Assembly (NCBI RefSeq): GCF_001510645.1
Contig: NZ_LMVB01000007.1
Location: forward strand, 41,628-105,627
Length of the DNA stretch: 64,000 bases
Source: Paenibacillus sp. FJAT-29882
GTDB taxonomy: Bacteria; Bacillota; Bacilli; Bacillales; DSM-1321
Reading direction: 5' to 3'
Shown here: positions 57,400-64,000 of the stretch, piece after piece
Layout of the letters: the number at the start of each line of letters is the position of its first letter
How positions within the stretch are numbered: the stretch's first letter is position 1
The notes under the pieces: model-generated
The model's input: only the letters and a program-made list of their open reading frames with translations
Databases searched by the model: none
Told to the model about the DNA's origin: nothing
Translations under genes and position numbers: made by a program

Positions 57400-57405
57400 C
57401 TTGTT

Positions 57406-58755
57406 TCATTCTTCAAGCCCCATCTCAGCTTTCACAACAGCTACAATACGTTCTACATACTGATTACATTGTGTAGCATCAGGAGCCTCTGCCATTACAC
57501 GGACCAATGGTTCTGTACCGGATGGACGAACCAAAATTCTTCCGTTACCATTCATTTCTGCTTCTACTTCAGAAATAATCTCCTGAACTTTAGCGTTTTC
57601 TGTCACACCATGCTTATCAGTGACACGGACATTTACCAATGTTTGCGGATATTTCTTCATTTCAGCAGCAAGCACAGATAATGGTTTTTTTGTCATTTGG
57701 ATAATATTAACAAGTTGCACACCAGTCAACAAGCCATCCCCGGTTGTATTGTAGTCCAAGAAGATGATATGACCTGACTGTTCTCCGCCTAGATTATACC
57801 CGCCTTTCTTCATTTCTTCCACAACATAACGATCACCGACAGCGGTTTGAACACTTTTAATACCAATTTCATCTAACTTTTTATAGAAACCAAGATTACT
57901 CATAACCGTTGAAACGACCGTACCATGTTTTAATCGATTTTCTTCATTCAAGTATTTCGCACAAATATACATGATTTGATCACCATCGACAATATTTCCT
58001 TTTTCATCAATAGCAATCAGACGATCTCCATCTCCATCAAATGCTAGCCCAATATCTGCACCCTTTTCCAATAAAAATCGTGAAAGAGCTTCGGGATGAG
58101 TAGATCCAACCCCTTCATTAATATTTAACCCGTTAGGTGAGGCACCCATTGTAGAAATATCCGCATCTAAATCGGCGAATAAGTGTGCAGCCAGTGAAGA
58201 CGTGGCACCATGTGCACAGTCTAAGGCAACATGTATTCCCGTGAAATCTTCATCTACGGTTTGTTTCAAGTATTGAAGGTATTTCTGACCGCCTTCAAAA
58301 TAATCATTTACATGACCTAAATCTCCAGCTACAGGACGTGGCAGTTGATCCGTTTCTAAATCAATTAACTCCTCTATCTCATGCTCTTGATCATCGGAAA
58401 GCTTGAAACCATCTGGCCCAAAAAACTTAATTCCGTTATCAGCTACTGGATTGTGTGAAGCAGAAATCATAACACCAGCTTCTGCGCTTAAGGCCTTCGT
58501 CAAGTACGAAACACCTGGTGTTGAAATAACTCCAAGACGCATGACTTCGGCTCCAATGGATAATAGCCCTGCCACTAAGGCACCTTCTAGCATATGACCA
58601 GAAATTCGGGTATCACGGCCAATTAATACTTTAGGTCGCTCCGTATTCTTGGTTAATACATAGCCACCAAATCGGCCTAGTTTAAATGCCAATTCAGGTG
58701 TTAATTCACTATTCGCGACTCCTCTAACCCCATCCGTTCCAAAATATTTTCCCAT
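57406..58755 (-). CDS. glmM: phosphoglucosamine mutase
   Basis: A 449-residue enzyme converting glucosamine 6-phosphate to glucosamine 1-phosphate. It opens [14 protein letters not shown]. The phosphoserine loop is [20 protein letters not shown], the metal loop [13 protein letters not shown], the sugar loop GGEQSGHI and the phosphate loop [13 protein letters not shown]. The start is ATG 58755 (seven codons inside the open frame, where family similarity begins). It ends the sigW-to-glmM run of genes and follows cdaR, which is known to form a complex with CdaA and GlmM in related bacteria. Confidence 0.98.
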   Translation of the reverse strand: MGKYFGTDGVRGVANSELTPELAFKLGRFGGYVLTKNTERPKVLIGRDTRISGHMLEGALVAGLLSIGAEVMRLGVISTPGVSYLTKALSAEAGVMISASHNPVADNGIKFFGPDGFKLSDDQEHEIEELIDLETDQLPRPVAGDLGHVNDYFEGGQKYLQYLKQTVDEDFTGIHVALDCAHGATSSLAAHLFADLDADISTMGASPNGLNINEGVGSTHPEALSRFLLEKGADIGLAFDGDGDRLIAIDEKGNIVDGDQIMYICAKYLNEENRLKHGTVVSTVMSNLGFYKKLDEIGIKSVQTAVGDRYVVEEMKKGGYNLGGEQSGHIIFLDYNTTGDGLLTGVQLVNIIQMTKKPLSVLAAEMKKYPQTLVNVRVTDKHGVTENAKVQEIISEVEAEMNGNGRILVRPSGTEPLVRVMAEAPDATQCNQYVERIVAVVKAEMGLEE

Positions 58756-58802
58756 TACAATTCGCTCCTTCTTCAAATGATTCCTAATTGGAATACATCA
58801 CA

Positions 58803-60143
58803 TTATGTCTCGTCTTTTTTTATAATCGATATCGATATTGATGCCTGTTTGTTTTGCAGTTCCCAGGTTATTGAAGATGGAGCATTGACTTGAATCTCCA
58901 GATCATGCTCGCCTTCTTCCAAATCCGCAGCATTAATTGAAAGCTGTATATTGGATTCATTCACTTTTTTCAGTTCATCTTCTGATCCTTTTATAAGGAT
59001 ACTTGTAACACCTTTTGTTGGTGATAAAAATTCTATTTGTTTCTCAGCTGGCAATCCAATTGCTTGAATCTCAATATTAGAAATGGTTTTCGTCTGTACG
59101 GTAGCTTCCTTGTCTTTTGGCTGTTCCGTTTCTTGATTGCTCGGTGGGCTTGTTTCTTTTTCTTTTTCTTTTTCTTTTTCTTCAACACGGTCTGTCTTAA
59201 TTTTCACTGTCACCTTTTCTCTAGAAATCCTTTGAACATTATCGGGGACAGTAATTGGCAAGTCAAGTTCTTCGTCACCGACGATTTTTGATACATCGAT
59301 GGGTACCTTCACTACTTTTATATTTTGTAACACCGACGCTTTACCATAAAGGACAACTTCCTTCTGTTCTGCTGTAATACTCTTTATCTCCAGACCACTT
59401 TTTACTTTACCAGTTTGTACGAGTGTAATCGGCACAGTTTTAGAAGAAATATTTACTTTTAATGTATAGCGTACAGTAGCTGGTTCAATTATAACATTTA
59501 ACTTATTCAAGTCTCGATCCAGTGCGCGAATGGTTGCTTGTCCATTGACAGTATCTTTTACATCTTTATTTAACTGAAGCATCGCCTTTACATAAGAAAT
59601 CTGGTCAATCGTATCCTTCGCCCCTGTAATCTTCACAGTTTGTGGATGAATAACTAAGGATTCTGTCGTATAGCCATCCTTTAGATTGGCCCGATTATAA
59701 TCTGGTTCCACCGAAAACTCTTCTGTTACTCGTTCTTGAACGTTCACCGTCACATATCCAGGATCAATCGTTGCTTTCAACTTTTCACTTAAATCCATGA
59801 TCTTAAGTGGCACTCTTTTATCACCCATTGTAATGTCTGGATCTGAAAGGTCAATGTATACTTTAAAATCCCTTTTACTTTTTGCAGACATTAATACAGG
59901 TTTCACACCTGTTAACGTAATATCAACCGTTTCCGGTGCGCCAGTAACAACAAGGTTTTTCTGATCATAATATATTTCTACCGGTATATCTTTAATAATC
60001 TCAGTATCATTTTCCCCAGGGGTAGATGTACCTGCTTTACTGAGTTTCGAATCAGGCACAAAATTGACAGAAATAAATAAAAGAGCAGCGATTGCGAATG
60101 CAATAATTCTCGTGAACCAAATGCTGTTCATGAATTTATCCAT
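58803..60143 (-). CDS. cdaR: CdaA regulatory protein (YbbR repeats)
   Basis: A 446-residue membrane-anchored protein: one N-terminal helix (residues 8-28), then extracellular YbbR domains (four repeats by length), e.g. IPVEIYYDQKNLVVTGAPETVDITLTG, and a charged linker of KE repeats plus ETSPPSNQETEQPKD before the last repeat. It controls the diadenylate cyclase CdaA. The start at 60143 overlaps the end of cdaA by 8 bp. The long KE linker seems lineage-specific. Confidence 0.95.
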   Translation of the reverse strand: MDKFMNSIWFTRIIAFAIAALLFISVNFVPDSKLSKAGTSTPGENDTEIIKDIPVEIYYDQKNLVVTGAPETVDITLTGVKPVLMSAKSKRDFKVYIDLSDPDITMGDKRVPLKIMDLSEKLKATIDPGYVTVNVQERVTEEFSVEPDYNRANLKDGYTTESLVIHPQTVKITGAKDTIDQISYVKAMLQLNKDVKDTVNGQATIRALDRDLNKLNVIIEPATVRYTLKVNISSKTVPITLVQTGKVKSGLEIKSITAEQKEVVLYGKASVLQNIKVVKVPIDVSKIVGDEELDLPITVPDNVQRISREKVTVKIKTDRVEEKEKEKEKETSPPSNQETEQPKDKEATVQTKTISNIEIQAIGLPAEKQIEFLSPTKGVTSILIKGSEDELKKVNESNIQLSINAADLEEGEHDLEIQVNAPSSITWELQNKQASISISIIKKDET

Positions 60144-60957
60144 TTTTCTTCCCCCTCAAATTCCAACGTCCTGAGGAAGCTTGCTTCGTGTCATCAACAA
60201 GCTCTTTTTTCAACATTTCCTTAAAAGTCTCAAGACTGAGCTCACGATAAATCTCTCCATTTTTCGTTACGGAGATTCCGCCGGTTTCCTCGGATACAAT
60301 CACTGTAATACAGTCAGTTACTTCACTTATTCCTATCGCCGCCCTATGCCTTGTTCCAAGTTCTTTTGATATGAATGGGCTCTCTGATAGCGGCAAATAA
60401 CAGGCTGCAGCTGCCAATTGATTATCCTTTAGTATAACAGCACCATCATGTAACGGAGTATTAGGTATGAATACATTGATTAATAACTCCGATGAAATAT
60501 GAGATCCTAATGGAATACCTGTCTCAATGAAGTCGGTTAAACCTGTATCCTTTTCAATCGAAATCAATGCACCAATCCGCCGCTTGGCCATATAAGAGGT
60601 AGCCTTTACAATTTCCTCTACCAAGCGATCCTGCTCTTCCTCCTCTTGCACAATGCTCCTTGAGAAAAATTTCCCTCTACCTAGCTGCTCCAGCGCTCTC
60701 CTTAATTCTGGTTGAAAGATAATAATGGTGGCGAGGACTCCCCAGTCCATGACTTGCTCCATAAGCCATCCAAGCGTATTAAAGCCAAGTAAATTACTTA
60801 AACTGTGAACCACAACAATGACAAATATCCCTTTAAGCAGCTGAATTGCCTTCGTTCCTTTAATAACAACTAATAATTTATATATAACAAACCATACAAG
60901 GACAATATCGATAATATTTATGAAATAATCCAGGAAAGTAAAGTTGGATAATGACAT
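60136..60957 (-). CDS. cdaA: diadenylate cyclase CdaA (c-di-AMP synthase)
   Basis: A 273-residue enzyme making c-di-AMP from ATP. Three membrane helices are at about residues 8-28, 35-55 and 60-82. The DAC domain has the catalytic DGA motif in NTPLHDGAVI and the RHR motif in LGTRHRAAIGISE. The start is ATG 60957, six bases after GGAGG; the frame to 60996 is not needed. Neighbours cdaR and glmM form the classic trio that links c-di-AMP to wall precursor and potassium control. Confidence 0.97.
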   Translation of the reverse strand: MSLSNFTFLDYFINIIDIVLVWFVIYKLLVVIKGTKAIQLLKGIFVIVVVHSLSNLLGFNTLGWLMEQVMDWGVLATIIIFQPELRRALEQLGRGKFFSRSIVQEEEEQDRLVEEIVKATSYMAKRRIGALISIEKDTGLTDFIETGIPLGSHISSELLINVFIPNTPLHDGAVILKDNQLAAAACYLPLSESPFISKELGTRHRAAIGISEVTDCITVIVSEETGGISVTKNGEIYRELSLETFKEMLKKELVDDTKQASSGRWNLRGKKNG

Positions 60958-61090
60958 GTTACTTCCTCCAGTCGGTGATACTCTAAATCCATGCAATGTA
61001 ACACACCTTAGTATATCATTTATTTTCTAATACTACTAAAGAATGTATACCTTCTAATTGGGATACTTATCCTTAATTTCAATCATAGAC

Positions 61091-61121
61091 AAATAAGCCC
61101 TACTTGCAAAAACAGGGCTTC
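61091..61121 (-). terminator. terminator after rsiW
   Basis: AAGCCCT / AGGGCTT stem followed by ATTTG on the minus strand, 16 bp after the rsiW stop. The T-run is short, so some read-through into cdaA is possible. Confidence 0.7.
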
Positions 61122-61136
61122 ATACTTGTCTTTTAG

Positions 61137-61751
61137 TCAGTTCTCATCCAACTGGAATAAAGCTTTGCCTGTATCCTTTATACTAAACCAAAGCCACTCA
61201 AACATTTGATCAATTACGTAAATTTGACCGGTAACATTACCTGCTGAAGCCATGTATTGCTTACCGTTTATAACTGTTACATTGCCCTTCACTTCTCCCT
61301 CAATACGAATGTCCCCATTTCTGACAATTACATCTCCGTTAACAATTTCGCCAGCAGGTACAATGACGGTCTCGTTATCAACTACCAAATTATTTTGTTT
61401 TGATACAGAGAAAGTTTCATCCTGGTTCCACGTTTGGAACAGTGATCCTGCCATTAAAATAATAAATAAAGAAGCAGCCGTTAACAATGGGTGATTTCTC
61501 ATCCACCGCTTGGTACTAATATTTTTCTTTTCTTTTGGAAGACTCGCCTTTACTCGTTCTGTAAAATTGTCAGGGGCTTTAATATGCGACGTACTTTGTA
61601 CTAGAGCCACTGCTTTCTTCATTTCATGAAAATACGTACGACACTCTTTACAGCCTTGTAAATGTTTTCTCAAAGATTCCTCATCTTCTGCACTGATTTC
61701 TTCATCTAAATAATTGTGCATATATTCATAAACCTCATCAGGACATTTCAT
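61137..61751 (-). CDS. rsiW: anti-sigma-W factor
   Basis: A 204-residue single-pass membrane protein. The N-terminal zinc-binding anti-sigma domain has His30, Cys34 and Cys37 in KHLQGCKECRTYFHE. A membrane helix at about residues 88-105 and an extracellular part follow, where site-1 and site-2 cleavage would occur under envelope stress. It is 18 bp downstream of sigW, in the usual order. Confidence 0.96.
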   Translation of the reverse strand: MKCPDEVYEYMHNYLDEEISAEDEESLRKHLQGCKECRTYFHEMKKAVALVQSTSHIKAPDNFTERVKASLPKEKKNISTKRWMRNHPLLTAASLFIILMAGSLFQTWNQDETFSVSKQNNLVVDNETVIVPAGEIVNGDVIVRNGDIRIEGEVKGNVTVINGKQYMASAGNVTGQIYVIDQMFEWLWFSIKDTGKALFQLDEN

Positions 61752-61769
61752 TCTTTTTTCACCTTCTTT

Positions 61770-62333
61770 TTATAAATGACGCATTTGCTTTCTTAATGCT
61801 TCTCGACCTCTATGTATTCTCGTTTTCACCGTGCCAATTGGCAAATCCAAGATCTCACTGATTTCCTTTAAAGATAATTCCTCAATATACTTCAATACAA
61901 TCGCTGATCGATATTTTTCAGGCAGTTTAAGAATTTCAGCTTGAATCGTTTCTTGCAGTTCCATCGATTCTACCTGTTCTTCTGGTAAGGCAATTTCAGC
62001 TGCAATTTGAGAATACATATCTAAGCCATCAGTACCTGCAACTTCCGCATCTAAAAAATAATCAGGTTTCTTCTTCCTAATCCGGTCTATGCATAAATTC
62101 GTAGCAATCCTGTAAATCCAAGTAGAGAATTTCATTTGAATATTAAATCGATGAATATTCACATATGCCCTTACAAAGGCTTCTTGAGCCATATCTTCAG
62201 CCTCATGACGATTGCCTAACATTCGAAAGCAAAGTTGGAAGACTTTATCTTTATATAGTTCGACAACGTCCCCAAAAGCATTTTGATCACCTTTTAATAC
62301 TTCATGAATCCTTTGTTTAACAATTAACTCCAT
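61770..62333 (-). CDS. sigW: ECF RNA polymerase sigma factor SigW
   Basis: A 187-residue ECF sigma factor. Region 2 shows QEAFVRAYVNIHRFN and FSTWIYRIATNLCIDRIRKKKP. Region 4 shows LPEKYRSAIVLKYIEELSLKEISEILDLPIGTVKTRIHRGREAL. Directs genes for defence against wall-active compounds. Followed by rsiW. A SigW-type promoter lies upstream (autoregulation). ATG 62333 has GGGGGT upstream. Confidence 0.97.
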   Translation of the reverse strand: MELIVKQRIHEVLKGDQNAFGDVVELYKDKVFQLCFRMLGNRHEAEDMAQEAFVRAYVNIHRFNIQMKFSTWIYRIATNLCIDRIRKKKPDYFLDAEVAGTDGLDMYSQIAAEIALPEEQVESMELQETIQAEILKLPEKYRSAIVLKYIEELSLKEISEILDLPIGTVKTRIHRGREALRKQMRHL

Positions 62334-62369
62334 TTATTTACCCCCGCTCATGCGGCTATACGATACCTA

Positions 62370-62393
62370 TACGAATCGCAAGCTAAAAGGTTC
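62370..62393 (-). promoter_or_regulatory. SigW-type autoregulatory promoter
   Basis: Minus strand GGGAACCTTTT at the -35 and CGTATA at the -10; the GAAC and CGTA cores are separated by exactly 16 bases, as in known ECF SigW promoters. Confidence 0.88.
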
Positions 62394-62399
62394 CCAAAA

Positions 62400-62762
62400 A
62401 CATTACTATTATTTTAACAAACTTTAACAAAATATGTTTAATTAAATCCAATAATAGAAATATAAAGGATATATATCTATTCATAAGCAAGGGGTAAACT
62501 CTCATTAAGTTGGGATCTATCAATTATTTAAAACACATCTTCTAAATTTTTGCTTATTCTAACGATATTTCCGAACAATTTGTAACACATATACAGAAGT
62601 ACGATATATTACTTTTGAAGTGTCAGCATATAAGACAAATAAACGAAGTCTAAGGCCGCATTATTAGTCTTGTTTCTTTCAATAAGTATATACTGTCTAA
62701 TTACCCCATCCAAACTTATTCTTGATTTTCTAATAAAAATGGAAGAATGGGTGCAACCAATT
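62400..62762. other. intergenic region between sigW and the tRNA cluster
   Basis: AT-rich, with no gene, repeat copy or RNA that I can support. Confidence 0.5.
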
Positions 62763-62793
62763 AAAAAAGTCTTAAACCTGGATGGCTTAAGAC
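62763..62793 (-). terminator. terminator of the rRNA-tRNA operon
   Basis: GTCTTAA / TTAAGAC stem with an 11-base loop and six T on the minus strand, 26 bp after the last tRNA gene. Confidence 0.9.
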
Positions 62794-62818
62794 ATAAATG
62801 TAGTGATATGTAATTAGA

Positions 62819-62894
62819 TGGTGGAGCCTAGCGGGATCGAACCGCTGACCTCCTGCGTGCAAGGCAGGCGCTCTCCCAGCTGAGCTAAGGCCCC
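62819..62894 (-). tRNA. tRNA-Ala (TGC)
   Basis: Cloverleaf with anticodon loop CTTGCAC. Acceptor GGGGCCT / AGGCTCC. CCA end encoded. Confidence 0.97.
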
Positions 62895-62911
62895 AATATG
62901 TAATCGAGACT

Positions 62912-62986
62912 TGGAGCGGAAGACGGGATTCGAACCCGCGACCCCAACCTTGGCAAGGTTGTATTCTACCACTGAACTACTTCCGC
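62912..62986 (-). tRNA. tRNA-Gly (GCC)
   Basis: Anticodon loop TTGCCAA between CAACC and GGTTG arms. Acceptor GCGGAAG / CTTCCGC. CCA encoded. Confidence 0.97.
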
Positions 62987-62994
62987 AATTAAAA

Positions 62995-63067
62995 TGAGCC
63001 ATGCAGGATTCGAACCTGCGACCCTCTGATTAAAAGTCAGATGCTCTACCAACTGAGCTAATGGCTC
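62995..63067 (-). tRNA. tRNA-Lys (TTT)
   Basis: Anticodon loop CTTTTAA. Acceptor GAGCCAT / ATGGCTC. The CCA end is not encoded; TTTT follows the discriminator base. Confidence 0.97.
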
Positions 63068-63136
63068 GAATAAGACTAATGAGAAGATACATCTTAATTC
63101 GTTTGATACATGTTTGTATGCAATGCTATTAAAAAG

Positions 63137-63211
63137 TGGCTGGGCTAGAAGGATTCGAACCTTCGCATGACGGAATCAAAATCCGTTGCCTTACCGCTTG
63201 GCTATAGCCCA
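63137..63211 (-). tRNA. tRNA-Gln (TTG)
   Basis: Anticodon loop TTTTGAT. Acceptor TGGGCTA / TAGCCCA. CCA encoded. Confidence 0.96.
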
Positions 63212-63307
63212 ATAAACATAACATTTTGACAAAAAAATAGGTGGTAATTATATACTTCCCTTTTAAGGATAATATATAACTGACCAACAGATAATTTCTT
63301 ATAAAAA

Positions 63308-63391
63308 TGGTGGAGGGGGGCAGATTCGAACTGCCGAACCCGAAGGAGCGGATTTACAGTCCGCCGCGTTTAGCCACTTCGCTACCCCTCC
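63308..63391 (-). tRNA. tRNA-Tyr (GTA)
   Basis: Long variable arm and anticodon GTA in GACTGTAAATC. Acceptor GGAGGGG / CCCCTCC. CCA encoded. Confidence 0.97.
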
Positions 63392-63401
63392 AAAAAATTG
63401 A

Positions 63402-63474
<73 letters not shown>

Positions 63475-63483
63475 AAATGAAAA

Positions 63484-63559
63484 TGGTGGAGGATGACGGG
63501 ATCGAACCGCCGACCCTCTGCTTGTAAGGCAGATGCTCTCCCAGCTGAGCTAATCCTCC
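63484..63559 (-). tRNA. tRNA-Val (TAC)
   Basis: Anticodon loop CTTACAA. Acceptor GGAGGAT / ATCCTCC. CCA encoded. Confidence 0.97.
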
Positions 63560-63574
63560 AATATGTATATAATA

Positions 63575-63649
63575 TGGTGACCCTTACGGGATTCGAACCC
63601 GTGTTACCGCCGTGAAAGGGCGGTGTCTTAACCGCTTGACCAAAGGGCC
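63575..63649 (-). tRNA. tRNA-Glu (TTC)
   Basis: Anticodon loop CTTTCAC. Acceptor GGCCCTT / AAGGGTC. CCA encoded. Confidence 0.97.
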
Positions 63650-63689
63650 TGTATTTTTTTGAAAATAATGTTTTAATCATCATTCAGGA

Positions 63690-63762
63690 AGCTCCCAAGC
63701 GGGCTCGAACCGCTGACCTCTTCCTTACCATGGAAGTGCTCTACCTGCTGAGCTATGGAAGC
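63690..63762 (-). tRNA. tRNA-Thr (GGT)
   Basis: Anticodon loop ATGGTAA between CTTCC and GGAAG. Acceptor GCTTCCA / TGGGAGC. CCA not encoded. Confidence 0.95.
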
Positions 63763-63763
63763 A

Positions 63764-63838
63764 TGGCTCCGCAGGTAGGACTCGAACCTACGACCGTTCG
63801 GTTAACAGCCGAATGCTCTACCACTGAGCTACTGCGGA
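63764..63838 (-). tRNA. tRNA-Asn (GTT)
   Basis: Anticodon loop CTGTTAA. Acceptor TCCGCAG / CTGCGGA. CCA encoded. Closest tRNA to the 5S gene. Confidence 0.97.
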
Positions 63839-63883
63839 ATAATATAATGTTTCCTATAAAACTCAAAATAAAAAGATAAAACA

Positions 63884-64000
<117 letters not shown>

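Overview
The window looks like a chromosomal segment of a low-GC, Gram-positive Bacillaceae bacterium. The evidence is the gene order sigW-rsiW-cdaA-cdaR-glmM-glmS, a glmS ribozyme, LicT-type antiterminator sites, a class D sortase, FusB/SMR/TetR-MFS accessory genes, and a tRNA cluster attached to the 3' end of an rRNA operon (5S at the right edge). I cannot name the species. Nearly all genes are on the minus strand. The few plus-strand genes are mostly divergently placed regulators.

Layout. 1-2155: TPP-riboswitch-controlled thiamine-precursor ABC operon, with the permease cut by the window edge. 2452-5211: DUF2207 membrane protein and a DinB protein. 5592-11950: aryl-beta-glucoside operon licT-bglP-GH1-GH1 with two LicT antiterminator sites and a cre-like promoter. 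12050-18928: HxlR regulator, BrnQ with a divergent GntR regulator, FusB-type protein, SMR efflux protein, YjdM-like protein and an unusual lipoprotein MTA/SAH nucleosidase. 19169-31488: a 12-kb galacto-N-biose (mucin core-1 O-glycan) utilisation block. It holds a secreted GH101 endo-alpha-N-acetylgalactosaminidase, a sugar ABC importer, a GH112 phosphorylase, a small DUF6903-like membrane protein, an AraC activator and broken galT and galE. The block lies between two almost identical 201-bp direct repeats made from the 3' end of a sortase gene. 31412-37898: truncated sortase, a cascade of tiny ORFs, universal stress protein, TetR-MFS, CarD-like protein and MarR regulator (with shared operators), aldo/keto reductase, DUF2277. 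37951-45422: HAD phosphatase, two-component system, PepSY protein, ABC-2 exporter, UppP and DedA. 45423-46923: a gene graveyard with a TnsA-like fragment and an AraC tail. 46924-54798: phosphonate uptake and degradation operon (phosphonoacetaldehyde reductase-like Fe-ADH, phnDCEE, phnW, phnX) with a divergent DeoR regulator. 55073-62400: glmS, glmM, cdaR, cdaA, rsiW, sigW. 62819-64000: ten tRNA genes and 5S rRNA.

How the genes fit together. The GH101 enzyme should release Gal-beta-1,3-GalNAc outside the cell. The importer would bring it in and the GH112 enzyme would split it by phosphorolysis. The Leloir genes that would handle the galactose 1-phosphate are present only as remains. A shared upstream motif (AraC-like inverted repeat plus cre-like site) links the GH101 promoter with the importer promoter.

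Small repeats are a second theme. There are at least four copies of a palindromic element with GGTCAGACC ends, three copies of a GTTCAAAAAG-ended element (one supplies the stop codon of a histidine kinase), and two identical 16-mers sitting against the stop codons of two HAD-family genes.
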